DNA of 64,000 nucleotides, from NCBI RefSeq assembly GCF_020177575.1, contig NZ_JAHTBK010000001.1, positions 2,105,875 to 2,169,874 on the forward strand, read 5' to 3'. Position 1 is the stretch's first letter. The number at the start of each line of letters is the position of its first letter. This DNA is from Hasllibacter sp. MH4015. Lineage in GTDB: Bacteria; Pseudomonadota; Alphaproteobacteria; Rhodobacterales; Rhodobacteraceae. Both the position numbers and the translations under genes were made by a program. Of this stretch, positions 44,221 to 52,690 are shown piece after piece. The notes below the pieces were generated by a model. It was not told the DNA's origin, searched no databases, and saw nothing but the letters and a program-made list of their open reading frames with translations.

Positions 44221-45807
44221 TCAGAAATCGGTGGGTGCCCCGCCTTCGGATTTGCGCCGCGCCACGAAGTCGCGCAATTCCTCGCGGATCGCGTCGTCCA
44301 TCGGCGGGGCCTCGAACTCTTCCAGGATCGCCTTGTAGGTCGCGTGCGCGCGCTCCGCGGTCCAGACCGCACCATCCAGATCCCATGCCTCGAAATTGCG
44401 CCAATCCGACAGGAACGGGGCGTAAAACGCCTCCTGATAGCGGTCCTGAGTGTGCTGGCAGCCGAAGAAATGGCCGCCCGCGCCGACCTCCTTGATCGCG
44501 TCGAAGGCCAGATCATCCTCCGACGTGCCGAGGATCTGCGGCTCGAAATAGCGCTGGATCTGCTGGATTACTTCGCAATCCATGACGAACTTCTCGGGCG
44601 ATGCGATCAGCCCGCCCTCCAGCCATCCCGCCGCGTGGTAGATCATGTTCGCGCCCGCCTGCACGCCCGACCAAAGGCTGTTGGACGTCTCCCACATCGC
44701 CTGCCCGTCGGGCACGTTGGCGGCGCAGACCCCGCTTGCGCGCATCGGCAGCTTGTAGAAGCGCGCCATCTGCCCCGTCATCTGGGTCGCGCGCATGTAT
44801 TCCGGCGTCCCGAATGCGGGCGCACCCGATTTCATGTCCACGTTGGACGTGAAGGTGCCGATGGCTACCGGGCATCCCGGCGCGATCCATTGCAACAGCG
44901 CAATCGCCGCCAACCCTTCCGCAATACTCAACGCCACCGCCCCGGACAGGGTCACAGGCGCCATGGCTCCGGCCAGGGTGAAGGGCGTCACCACCACCGG
45001 CTGGCCCCGCCGCGCCAGGCGCATCGCGCCGTCGAGCATGGGGAAATCGTGTTTCAGGGGGCTGACGGAGTTGATGTTTGTGTACATTCGCGGGGTGGCA
45101 TCAAACTCCTCATGGCTCAGCCCGCCGGCGATCCGCACCATCTCCATTACGTCGTCGACGCGCTCGGCCCCCAGCGAATAGGCATGGGCCACCTTGTCGG
45201 TCAGCGTCAGCTTCTCGTAGAGGCAATCGAGGTGCCGCACGCTCGCATGGACGTCGATGGGCTCCACCGGGTAGCCGCCCGCGAAATGGATGCAGTTGAA
45301 ATACTGCGTCAGCTTGATGAATTCGACGTATGTCTCCATGTCGCCGGGCCGCTTGCCCCGCTTCAGGTCCCACGCATTGGGGGGGGAGGACACGTTACCG
45401 AAGACCATGTAATTGTCACCCATCACCAGCTTGCGGTCCGGATTGCGCGGGGTGATGGTGAATGTCTCGGGCGCGCGGGCGATCATCTCCTCCACGAAAT
45501 CGCGCCCGAAAAAGACGGTCTGCCCCTCCACCTTGCAACCCGCCTGCTTCAGGTGCCCAATCGCTTCGTCGTTGAGGAATTCGATCCCGATTTCCGACAG
45601 GATGCGCATGGCGCCGTTGTGGATCGCCTGCACCCCGTCCGCGTCAAGCGGCTCCGTCGGGCGGTCGGTGTTGCGCGGCAAGCGCCACGGCGTCTGTTCG
45701 ATCGCATGGGCATTGGCGCGCGCGGTGGAGGCGGCGCGCCCCCCCGCGCGGCGACGTCTTGCCGGGGCGGGGGCGTCGGCGGGTGTGATGTCGGCGGCGT
45801 CGGTCAT
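44221..45807 (-). CDS. MttB-family methyltransferase (non-pyrrolysine)
   Basis: 528-residue protein of the trimethylamine methyltransferase (MttB) superfamily. Family segments: ILSEIGIEFLNDEAIGHLKQ, GNVSSPPNAWDLKRG, GAMAPVTLSGAVALSIAEGL, and GGHFFGCQHTQDRYQEAFY. There is no in-frame TAG, so it lacks the pyrrolysine of true MttB. Such homologues demethylate quaternary amines (glycine betaine, carnitine, proline betaine) onto a corrinoid protein. No corrinoid-binding or reactivation gene is nearby, so the substrate is unknown. A low-complexity N-terminus (DAPAPARRRRAGGRA) precedes the domain. ATG 45807 follows AGAAGG. Confidence 0.85.
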   Translation of the reverse strand: MTDAADITPADAPAPARRRRAGGRAASTARANAHAIEQTPWRLPRNTDRPTEPLDADGVQAIHNGAMRILSEIGIEFLNDEAIGHLKQAGCKVEGQTVFFGRDFVEEMIARAPETFTITPRNPDRKLVMGDNYMVFGNVSSPPNAWDLKRGKRPGDMETYVEFIKLTQYFNCIHFAGGYPVEPIDVHASVRHLDCLYEKLTLTDKVAHAYSLGAERVDDVMEMVRIAGGLSHEEFDATPRMYTNINSVSPLKHDFPMLDGAMRLARRGQPVVVTPFTLAGAMAPVTLSGAVALSIAEGLAAIALLQWIAPGCPVAIGTFTSNVDMKSGAPAFGTPEYMRATQMTGQMARFYKLPMRASGVCAANVPDGQAMWETSNSLWSGVQAGANMIYHAAGWLEGGLIASPEKFVMDCEVIQQIQRYFEPQILGTSEDDLAFDAIKEVGAGGHFFGCQHTQDRYQEAFYAPFLSDWRNFEAWDLDGAVWTAERAHATYKAILEEFEAPPMDDAIREELRDFVARRKSEGGAPTDF

Positions 45808-45927
45808 GTCGGAACCTTCTGGTGGGCGGGCGCGTAGCCCGCTGGTCGTCCCCACACTTCCCCAAGCCGCCCCCGCGATGGTGTTCGGAAAACGACGAGA
45901 AGGCGTCGCATTTGTCGGATGTCCCGC

Positions 45928-46632
45928 TTATGTCGCGCCGCGTCCGTCCAGCCACGGGCCAAGGGCCGCGATGTTCGACAGAACGACATCGGCATGGGGG
46001 GCCAGATCCTCGTGCGTTGCCACGCCGGTCAGGACACCGATGGTCGTGAAGCCCGCCGCGCGGCCCGCGTCGATGTCGTGGGTCGAGTCCCCCACCATCA
46101 CGAGGGCGTCGGGCCGCAGCCCGGTCTGCCTGGCGAATGCGTCGCACATGCCGGGGGCCGGTTTCGCGCCGTACCCGCTGTCGGACCCGGCGATGAAATC
46201 GAAATCCCCTTCGATGCCCGCCATCCGCAGATGCGCGCGCGCCGCCCGTTCGATATCGTTCGTCGCCACGCCAAGGCGCAGGCCCCGCCCCCGCAGATCG
46301 CGGAACGTTTCGGGCAACGGCACGGCAGGCACCAGTTGCGTGTTGGTCGCCTCGTCCATCAAAACCTGTCTGATCGCTTGCCTGTCGCGACCGGGCAAGG
46401 CGGCGGCAACCGCATCGACCACCTCTTCCGCCGTACCCGCGATCACGAAACTGCCGCGGCGGATTTTCCCGGTCGCAAGGTCATATCCCAGCACGTCCGC
46501 CAGATGCGTGCGGATACCCGCGTCACCCGCCGCGAAATGTCGGATCATTCGGTCCACCCAGCCGCCCCAGCTGCGTTGGAAATCGAACAAAACGCCGTCC
46601 TTGTCGAACAAGATCCCCTCGATCCGCGTCAC
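45928..46632 (-). CDS. HAD-family phosphatase
   Basis: 234-residue haloacid-dehalogenase hydrolase of the phosphoglycolate-phosphatase type. Motif I is FDKDGVLFD (nucleophile Asp), motif II LGVATND, motif III lysine in GYGAKPAPGM, motif IV VMVGDSTHDIDAG. The cap is helical and inserted after motif I. It removes phosphate from a small metabolite; the substrate is not predictable. I chose GTG 46632, which begins directly at the first strand, over a GTG 30 bases upstream. It lies four bases from the DUF3572 gene, so the two are probably co-transcribed. Confidence 0.88.
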   Translation of the reverse strand: MTRIEGILFDKDGVLFDFQRSWGGWVDRMIRHFAAGDAGIRTHLADVLGYDLATGKIRRGSFVIAGTAEEVVDAVAAALPGRDRQAIRQVLMDEATNTQLVPAVPLPETFRDLRGRGLRLGVATNDIERAARAHLRMAGIEGDFDFIAGSDSGYGAKPAPGMCDAFARQTGLRPDALVMVGDSTHDIDAGRAAGFTTIGVLTGVATHEDLAPHADVVLSNIAALGPWLDGRGAT

Positions 46633-46636
46633 GGGG

Positions 46637-46915
46637 TCAGGTCCAGTTCGGCAGGTGGCCACCGGGCAGCGCGGCGCGGATCATGGCGAAATCCTGCGCC
46701 GGAATGCCCGTGGCCGCGGACGCGTCGAGGACCCAGCGGTCGTCCATCAGCAGGAACTCCATCATCGCGGCCAGGAAGTCCGGATCACCGGCGCGCAGGC
46801 GCATGTCAGCCTCGCTCGTTCCGGTCGCGTTCATGAAAACCGGAAGCAGATCCTCGTCCCCCGCGAGCCAGGCCAGAACGGTCAATGCGCGGGCTTCGGC
46901 GAAATCTTGCTGCAT
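46637..46915 (-). CDS. DUF3572 protein
   Basis: 92-residue, all-helical acidic protein (EARALTVLAWLAGDEDLLPVF, then MMEFLLMDDRWVLDASAATG). It matches the DUF3572 family, which is small and restricted to alphaproteobacteria; function unknown. ATG 46915 was selected as the family start; an upstream in-frame start adds 28 residues with no similarity. It is divergent from pleD by about 110 bp, and the HAD phosphatase follows it. Neighbourhood with pleD is frequent in Rhodobacterales. Confidence 0.8.
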   Translation of the reverse strand: MQQDFAEARALTVLAWLAGDEDLLPVFMNATGTSEADMRLRAGDPDFLAAMMEFLLMDDRWVLDASAATGIPAQDFAMIRAALPGGHLPNWT

Positions 46916-47028
46916 GATTTCCACTTCCTTGCGGCTTAAAGGGTTTGTTAACCATTGCCCGTCAGATTTCGACGCAGAGCCGGACATGCGCGTAAACATG
47001 TCTATAGTTTCGAGAGGATGAGGTACAC

Positions 47029-48426
47029 ATGGCGGGGCGTATTCTGGTCGTTGACGATGTAGCCACGAACCGCATCGTCATGAAAGTAAAGCTGGCCGCC
47101 GCCTGTTATGCCGTCGAACAGGCCGAGAACGGGGCCGATGCGATCCGCGCCGCGCGGGAGTCGCGGCCGGACCTGATTCTCCTCGACGTGATGATGCCAG
47201 ACATGAACGGGCTCGACGTCTGCCGCGCGCTCAAACGCGATCCGGCGACGGCGGACATTCCCATCGTCCTGATCACCGCGCTGACCGACACCGATGCCAA
47301 GATGGACGGGTTGGAGGCGGGAGCCGACGATTTCCTGACCAAACCGGTGGAAGAGGTGACGCTGCTGGCCCGCGTCCGGTCCCTGCTGCGCGCCCGCGAC
47401 ACGGTGCGCGAGCTGGAGATGCGCGATGACACCGTGTCGGCCATGGGCTTCGCGGAGGCGGCCACCGGCTTCACGGCCAAGCAAAAGCCGGGCCGCATCG
47501 CCCTTGTGGCCCCCGGTCCGCGCGGGGCCGTCCTGTGGAAGACCGCGATCAATGACCGGCTGGATGCGGAGGTGCGGATCATCCCGCGCGAGGCCGCGTT
47601 GGCGGAGGCGACGGCGACCGGCCACGCGGCGCCCGACGTATTCGTGATTTCCGTCGATCTGGCGCAACGCAATGAAGGCCTTCGCCTGCTGTCGGACCTG
47701 CGCTCCCGCCCCGGCACGCGCCATGCCGCCTCGATCATGATCCTGCCCGAGGGCGATAGCGAACGGGCGGCGATTGCGCTTGATCTGGGGGCGAGCGACG
47801 TGCTCCACGACCCCTTCGATGCCAAGGAACTGGCGATCCGCATCGGCGTGCAGCTCGACCGCAAGCGGCAATCGGACCGTATGCGTGCGGGCGTTCGCGC
47901 GGGGCTTGAGGCGGCGGTGACCGATCCGCTGACCGGCCTGCACAACCGCCGCTACGCCCTGCACCGGATGGAACAGATGCTGGCCCAACCGCGCCCGTCG
48001 CTCGCGGTGATGATGATCGACCTCGACCATTTCAAATCGGTCAACGACCGCCACGGCCACGGGGCGGGGGACGCCGTGCTGTGCGAGGTCGCCAACCGCC
48101 TGCGCGCGCAATTGCGTGGCGGCGATCTTCTCGCCCGCATGGGGGGGGAGGAGTTTCTGGTCGCACTACCCGGCTGCGACGCCGATCACGCCACCGAATG
48201 TGCGGAACGCCTGCGCCGCGCGGTGGCCGACCGTCCGTTCAACATGGGGCCCACCGACGGGGAACGGCATGTCACCGCCAGTATCGGCCTTGTCCTGCCC
48301 CACGACCCGCCCGGGGCGCTGTCGCCCGAAGGTCTGATCGACCGGGCCGACCGGGCGCTCTACCACGCCAAGGACCAGGGGCGCGACCAGGTGCGCCAGG
48401 CGACCGAGCCCGCCTCCGCCGCCTGA
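47029..48426 (+). CDS. pleD: PleD-type diguanylate cyclase (REC-REC-GGDEF)
   Basis: 465-residue response regulator. Receiver 1 (residues about 1-125) has LVVDDVATN and the phospho-acceptor Asp in LILLDVMMPDMNG. Receiver 2 (about 150-285) lacks a clear phospho-Asp and is the dimer adaptor. The GGDEF domain has LDHFKSVNDRHGHGAGD, MGGEEFLVAL (active site GGEEF) and an RxxD I-site (RGGD) before it. It makes c-di-GMP in response to phosphorylation, typically for cell-pole and cell-cycle control. It is divergent from DUF3572. DivK is not adjacent. Confidence 0.94.
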   Translation: MAGRILVVDDVATNRIVMKVKLAAACYAVEQAENGADAIRAARESRPDLILLDVMMPDMNGLDVCRALKRDPATADIPIVLITALTDTDAKMDGLEAGADDFLTKPVEEVTLLARVRSLLRARDTVRELEMRDDTVSAMGFAEAATGFTAKQKPGRIALVAPGPRGAVLWKTAINDRLDAEVRIIPREAALAEATATGHAAPDVFVISVDLAQRNEGLRLLSDLRSRPGTRHAASIMILPEGDSERAAIALDLGASDVLHDPFDAKELAIRIGVQLDRKRQSDRMRAGVRAGLEAAVTDPLTGLHNRRYALHRMEQMLAQPRPSLAVMMIDLDHFKSVNDRHGHGAGDAVLCEVANRLRAQLRGGDLLARMGGEEFLVALPGCDADHATECAERLRRAVADRPFNMGPTDGERHVTASIGLVLPHDPPGALSPEGLIDRADRALYHAKDQGRDQVRQATEPASAA

Positions 48427-48459
48427 ACGCGCTACACCCGCACACGCCGCCCGGCGTGC

Positions 48460-48978
48460 TCACTCTCCGCCCGGCGCGCGGCCCCGGCCACCCAGGCGGC
48501 GCATCATCCGCTCCAGGTTGTCGGCGAGCGCCCGGCGCTCCTCCGCCGTCATTGTCTCCACTTGATCCAGCAACGCCGTGTGACCCGCCTCCTGCAACGC
48601 GATGGCGCTGGTGCGGCTGGCGCGCAGGGCGGCCTCCGCGGCGGCGCGGTCGAACGGATCGGCGCGCAACGCCTCCTGCACCGCGCGCAGGGATCGACCG
48701 ATGGCGCGGCGTTCTTCGCGCAGCGGATTTCCCTGGGCCTCGATCCGCCCGCGCAGGTCCTGCCGGTCCTCCCGGGACAGCGCCACCACGAACGGCCCTA
48801 GCCCCAGCGTCCGGAGGGCCGGTGCCGTGCCGCGGTCCCCCGGCCCACCCTCGCGGCCCAGAACCACGCCGCCGATCAGCCCCACGATGGCCAAGTTCAG
48901 GGCCAGCGAGACCGCCAGCGCGATCTTCACCCACCGGCCCGCGCCCTTGCGCGTCGGCGTCTCGATTGGGTCAGACAT
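48460..48978 (-). CDS. Periplasmic heavy-metal-sensor-like protein
   Basis: 172-residue protein with a short cytoplasmic start, one transmembrane helix (about residues 18-42, VKIALAVSLALNLAIVGLIGGVV) and a periplasmic helical domain rich in Arg, Glu and Ala (LSREDRQDLRGRIEAQ, DQVETMTAEERRALADNLER). This is the usual pattern of the periplasmic heavy-metal sensor/CnrR-like family, also related to Spy/CpxP chaperones. It may titrate or sense a signal for the sigma factor two genes upstream. ATG 48978 follows GGAGGG. Confidence 0.75.
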   Translation of the reverse strand: MSDPIETPTRKGAGRWVKIALAVSLALNLAIVGLIGGVVLGREGGPGDRGTAPALRTLGLGPFVVALSREDRQDLRGRIEAQGNPLREERRAIGRSLRAVQEALRADPFDRAAAEAALRASRTSAIALQEAGHTALLDQVETMTAEERRALADNLERMMRRLGGRGRAPGGE

Positions 48979-49336
48979 CTTCACCCTCCGTCCACAATTC
49001 CCCCAGATCCGGGGTCACGCCGAGGCCCGTTTCCGTAAAGCTCAACGCATCACCTCCCAAAAGCGCCTCGATCTCGTCGGGGGCATACAGCCCCACGGCC
49101 AGCCCCACGATCCCCGCCGCCGTGATGCCCGATACCGCGCTCCACCCGCCGATCCCCGCGATCACCCCGCGCCACCAAGGCACCCTGCCGCGCGGCGCGT
49201 GGGCGGGTTTGGCCGGGCGCGCCTGCACCCTGTCCGCATCGGCCAGCACCCGGGCCATCAGATCGCCCGACGGCGCATCGCCGCGCGCCTCTTCCATCAG
49301 CGCGTCAAAGGCCTCGTCTTCGCGGTCATTGGCCAT
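48971..49336 (-). CDS. Predicted anti-sigma protein
   Basis: 121-residue protein with a charged N-terminal half (about 55 residues), one transmembrane helix (about 65-87) and a short acidic periplasmic tail (DEIEALLGGDALSFTETG). It follows the ECF sigma gene directly, overlapping it by 11 bases, and overlaps the next gene by eight. This position, size and topology fit a membrane anti-sigma factor, although no named anti-sigma domain is evident. ATG 49336 is supported by AGGAGG upstream. Confidence 0.65.
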   Translation of the reverse strand: MANDREDEAFDALMEEARGDAPSGDLMARVLADADRVQARPAKPAHAPRGRVPWWRGVIAGIGGWSAVSGITAAGIVGLAVGLYAPDEIEALLGGDALSFTETGLGVTPDLGELWTEGEDV

Positions 49337-49910
49337 ATCCAAGGGCCTCCTTGTGGTGTTTCAATGCGGCGCTCAGCGCCCGTTTACCCCGTGCGGTCAG
49401 ACTTTCCACCGCTTCCACGCCGATCCCGAGGGCCTCGGCGATCTCGGGGTTCGATAGTCCCTCGATATGGCGCAGGACGACCGCCTGTCTCTGCCGCTCG
49501 GGCAACGTGGCCAAGGCCGCGTCCAGCGCCGCCATCCGCCCCATGTCCTGCAAGCGCGTCTCCATCCCCGGCGCGCCGTCGGCGAAATCGTCGTCGCCCA
49601 ACTCCACCGCGCGCCCCGATTTCCGCAAGCGGTCGATGGACAGGTTCGCCACCACCTTGTGCAACCAGGTCGACGGCTTGGCACTGCCATCGGCGCGCCA
49701 CTCTGCCGCCGCGCGCCACAGGCGCAGCATCGCCTCCTGCGCCACGTCCTCGGCCGCCGCCCGGTCGCCCAGAACCCGGGCCGCATGGCGAAAGGCGCGG
49801 GGCAGCAGACGCTCGGTCAACAGCCGGGCCGCGCCCGGATCGCCGTGGGCGAAAAGGACCATCAGCGCCCCGTCATCCAGCGCCGCAAGCTCTGTATCCG
49901 CCTGCCCCAT
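49326..49910 (-). CDS. ECF-type RNA polymerase sigma factor
   Basis: 194-residue sigma-70 ECF factor. Region 2 includes AFRHAARVLGDRAAAEDVAQEAMLRLW, the core-binding and -10 segment (TWLHKVVANLSIDRLR), and region 4 has LPERQRQAVVLRHIEGLSNPEIAEALGIGVEAVESLTARGKRAL. It probably drives a small envelope or metal/calcium-stress regulon, with the downstream membrane protein as antagonist. Targets are unknown; no matching -35/-10 promoter was identified. The EF-hand gene is upstream on the same strand. Confidence 0.92.
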   Translation of the reverse strand: MGQADTELAALDDGALMVLFAHGDPGAARLLTERLLPRAFRHAARVLGDRAAAEDVAQEAMLRLWRAAAEWRADGSAKPSTWLHKVVANLSIDRLRKSGRAVELGDDDFADGAPGMETRLQDMGRMAALDAALATLPERQRQAVVLRHIEGLSNPEIAEALGIGVEAVESLTARGKRALSAALKHHKEALGYGQ

Positions 49911-49989
49911 GAACCGTGCTTACCCCGTCGCGATGCGTATTGAAACGGGCGGTCCGCCACCTGCGCGGACCGCCCCCAAGCGTCAGGGC

Positions 49990-50481
49990 TCAGTTGCCGC
50001 CGCGCCGGTTGCCCATCCGCTCGATGAAGCGCGCGACGCCCTCGTCGAACTCGGCCTGCGTGACCTCTCCGTCGCCATTGGCGTCCAGACGCTCGAAGAT
50101 GCGCTCCGGGCTCGGGCCGCGGCGGGAATGGCGGCCGCGATCCTCGCGCGCCTCTTCCAGCTCGGCCTGGGTCAGCATCCCGTTGCCGTCGCTGTCTGCG
50201 CGTTCCAGCATCCGGTCGACGCGGGCCTCGATCCGGCCCTGACCCTGCGCGATCAGCTCCGCCCGGGTCAGGTTGCCGTCGCCGTCGGTATCGGCGCGGG
50301 CGAACCGGTTCTCTCCTGCCGCCTGCAATTCCTCCAGCGTCACGGCGCCGCTATTGTCCGCGTCCAGCTCCTCGAAGATGAAGCGCGGGCCGGGGCGGTC
50401 GCCCTGATCCTGGGCAAAGGCCGGGGCGGCCAGGGCGGCGGGGATCATCAGGGCAAGGATGCCTGCTTTCCATAGGGACAT
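49990..50481 (-). CDS. Exported EF-hand calcium-binding protein
   Basis: 163 residues with a signal peptide of about 25 residues (MSLWKAGILALMIPAALAAP, cleavage near AFA/QD) and four EF-hand loops: DADNSGAVTLEE, DTDGDGNLTRAE, DSDGNGMLTQAE and DANGDGEVTQAE. Each has Asp at loop positions 1, 3 and 5 or close variants and an acidic residue at 12, so calcium binding is likely. It lies upstream of the ECF sigma factor, with which it may form a sensing unit. ATG 50481 gives the signal peptide. Confidence 0.9.
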   Translation of the reverse strand: MSLWKAGILALMIPAALAAPAFAQDQGDRPGPRFIFEELDADNSGAVTLEELQAAGENRFARADTDGDGNLTRAELIAQGQGRIEARVDRMLERADSDGNGMLTQAELEEAREDRGRHSRRGPSPERIFERLDANGDGEVTQAEFDEGVARFIERMGNRRGGN

Positions 50482-50642
50482 GCGAATACTCCTTTTGTCT
50501 GCGTGTCTGGTATGTCCCACGGGCGGGGCGCGGAATTCCGTCGAAACTATTTTCCGGGCGCGGTCGCGGGCCTGCCCAATGCGCGCCAAAGTCGCGGGCC
50601 GCGGCCCTTTACGATTGCCCTGCGGAGGCGCATCTTCCGCCC

Positions 50643-51065
50643 ATGGACACGCATCCCGACACCCCGCATTCCGGCCTGCCCGATGACCAGACGCTCTACA
50701 CCCCCGCGCGGGCGGAGCGTCCGGCCTGGCCCGCCATCGCCAAGGGCCTGCGCCACCGCTGCCCCAATTGCGGCGAGGGCGCGCTGTACGAAGGGTATCT
50801 CAAGCTGCGCAAGGGATGCCCCGCCTGCGGGGAGGATCTGAGCCATGCGCGCGCCGATGACGGGCCCGCTTACCTCTCGATCCTGCTGACCGCCAAGGTC
50901 ATGGGCACGCTGCAATTGTTGACCTATGAGCTTTACCAGCCGGAGCCTTGGGTTCTCGCGCTCACCTTCTCCATCGGGGTGACGGTGATGGCGCTGGCGC
51001 TGCTGCCGCGCTTCAAGGGGCTGATCGTGGGCGTGCAATGGGCCAAGCGGATGCACGGATTTTGA
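50643..51065 (+). CDS. DUF983 membrane protein with zinc ribbon
   Basis: 140-residue DUF983 protein. The N-terminal zinc-ribbon-like segment has two CxxC pairs (HRCPNCGEG, then GCPACGED), and two membrane helices follow (AYLSILLTAKVMGTLQLL and PWVLALTFSIGVTVMALALL). Function unknown; the family is common in alphaproteobacteria. It overlaps the Nudix gene start (TTG at 51062) by four bases, so translation is probably coupled. It is divergent from the EF-hand gene. Confidence 0.85.
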   Translation: MDTHPDTPHSGLPDDQTLYTPARAERPAWPAIAKGLRHRCPNCGEGALYEGYLKLRKGCPACGEDLSHARADDGPAYLSILLTAKVMGTLQLLTYELYQPEPWVLALTFSIGVTVMALALLPRFKGLIVGVQWAKRMHGF

Positions 51066-51730
51066 ACGACCCCGCCCCGATCCGCGATGCGGCCACTGTG
51101 ATCGTGTTGCGCGACGCGGCCACGCGGCCCCGGGTGCTGATGGGCCAGCGCGGCAAGGACGCGGCCTTCATGCCGTCGAAATTCGTCTTTCCCGGCGGGG
51201 CCGTCGATGTGGTGGATGCCGACATCCCCTTCGCCCGCCCGCTGCGCCCCGATTGCCTCAGCCGCCTGTCCGATGGCGGGGCCGATGCCAACGCGCTGAT
51301 GGCCGCAGGCGTGCGCGAATTGTGGGAGGAGACGGGATTGCTCCTTGGCACGCGCGATGCCCGCGCCGCCGACATCACCGCGCCCCGCGGCTGGCGCGGC
51401 TACCTGGCGACCGGCCACCTGCCCGACGGGGAGGCGATGGAATACGTCTTCCGCGCCATCACGCCCCCGGGCCGCCCGCGCCGCTTCGATGCCCGCTTTT
51501 TCCTGGTGGAGGACAGCGCGCTTGGCTCGGACGCCGATGACTTCTCGGGCGCCGAGGATGAGCTGAACCATCTGCAATGGATACCGCTCGATGAGGTGCG
51601 CGGCTTCGACATGCCCTTCATCACCGAGGTCGTGCTGGCCGAACTGGCCGCCCGCGTCGAAGGCCGCGCCACACCCGGCGTGCCGTTCTTTGACAATTCG
51701 ACCGAGGAAAGCCGGTTCCGGCGGCTCTGA
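51062..51730 (+). CDS. Nudix hydrolase
   Basis: 222-residue Nudix-superfamily protein. The Nudix box is recognisable but split by an insertion: FVFPGGAVDV, then AAGVRELWEETGLLLG, with the REVRELWEET-like motif (RELWEE) intact. It hydrolyses a nucleoside-diphosphate-linked compound (an NDP-sugar, ADP-ribose or CoA-type); the substrate is unclear. The start is uncertain: TTG 51062 overlaps the DUF983 stop by four bases, and ATG 51038 is the alternative. It is followed by the EamA gene on the opposite strand. Confidence 0.88.
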   Translation: MNDPAPIRDAATVIVLRDAATRPRVLMGQRGKDAAFMPSKFVFPGGAVDVVDADIPFARPLRPDCLSRLSDGGADANALMAAGVRELWEETGLLLGTRDARAADITAPRGWRGYLATGHLPDGEAMEYVFRAITPPGRPRRFDARFFLVEDSALGSDADDFSGAEDELNHLQWIPLDEVRGFDMPFITEVVLAELAARVEGRATPGVPFFDNSTEESRFRRL

Positions 51731-51739
51731 TCGCGCCCG

Positions 51740-52654
51740 CTACGCGCCAAGCCCCGCCCACAGGATCATCGCCAGCGACACGACCACCAGCGCGATGCCG
51801 ATCACCTCGTTCCGGCTGGTCTTCTCCTTCAGCCAGAAGGCGGAGAAGAGGAACGTGAAGACCAGCTCCACCTGCCCCACCGCCTTCACGTAGGCCGCCG
51901 TTTGCAGCGCGAAGGCGATGAACCATCCGGTTGAGCCGAGCATGGAGGTCAGGCCCATCGGCAGCGCCACGCGCCACGCCGCGAAGACCTTGCCGATCTG
52001 CCCCGGCTCCCGCAGCGCCAGCCACAGACCCAGCGACAGGCTTTGCACCAGCGTCGCCGTCAACAACGCCACGCACGCCCGCAGCGGCGCATCCCCGCCC
52101 TCCAGCGCCAGCGTCGCCCCGCGGTAACAAACGGCGGAGACCCCGAACAACAGACCCGACGCCAGGCCATAGCCCGAGGCCGCGTTGAACACGCGCTTGG
52201 TCCACGGCAGCCCGTCCTCCTTCGGGGGGTCCGACAGGGCCAGAACGCCGGCGAAACCGATGGCAATCGCCACCAGGACCGGAAGGGACACGGCCTCCCC
52301 CAACACGACCAGACCCACGAAAGCGGTCAGGATCACCTCGGATTTCTTCAGGGTGATGCCGACGTAGAAATTCCGCCGCGCGAACAGCGCCACGACACAG
52401 GCCGTTGCACACATCTGCGCCAGTGCCCCGGTGACGACGAAGGCCCAGTATCCCGGCCCGATCCCCGGCATCGCCTGTCCGCTTACGCCGCGATAAAGGA
52501 TCAGCGCCAGCGCCACGAACGGCACCGCGAACGCGAACCGCGCCCAGGTCGCGCCGCCCGTCGACAGGGTCGTGACCTTCAGGTGCCGTTGCAGCAGGAA
52601 CCGCAGGTTCTGCATGAACGCAGCAAAGACGGAGGCGACGATCCACAAAGGCAT
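51740..52654 (-). CDS. EamA/DMT-family transporter
   Basis: 304-residue drug/metabolite transporter with ten hydrophobic segments arranged as two EamA repeats (the second starts near residue 155). It begins PLWIVASVFAAFMQNLRFLL. Such exporters move amino acids, nucleotides or other small metabolites; the substrate is unknown. It lies 36 bp downstream of the desaturase, on the same strand, so the two may be co-transcribed. It converges with the Nudix gene. Confidence 0.9.
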   Translation of the reverse strand: MPLWIVASVFAAFMQNLRFLLQRHLKVTTLSTGGATWARFAFAVPFVALALILYRGVSGQAMPGIGPGYWAFVVTGALAQMCATACVVALFARRNFYVGITLKKSEVILTAFVGLVVLGEAVSLPVLVAIAIGFAGVLALSDPPKEDGLPWTKRVFNAASGYGLASGLLFGVSAVCYRGATLALEGGDAPLRACVALLTATLVQSLSLGLWLALREPGQIGKVFAAWRVALPMGLTSMLGSTGWFIAFALQTAAYVKAVGQVELVFTFLFSAFWLKEKTSRNEVIGIALVVVSLAMILWAGLGA

Positions 52655-52690
52655 GACAGCCTCATGCGCGCGCGGGCGCGGATTGCCAAG

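Noticed and set aside
44221-45807. Pyrrolysine-type MttB
   Set aside because: No in-frame TAG and an uninterrupted frame; it belongs to the non-pyrrolysine group.
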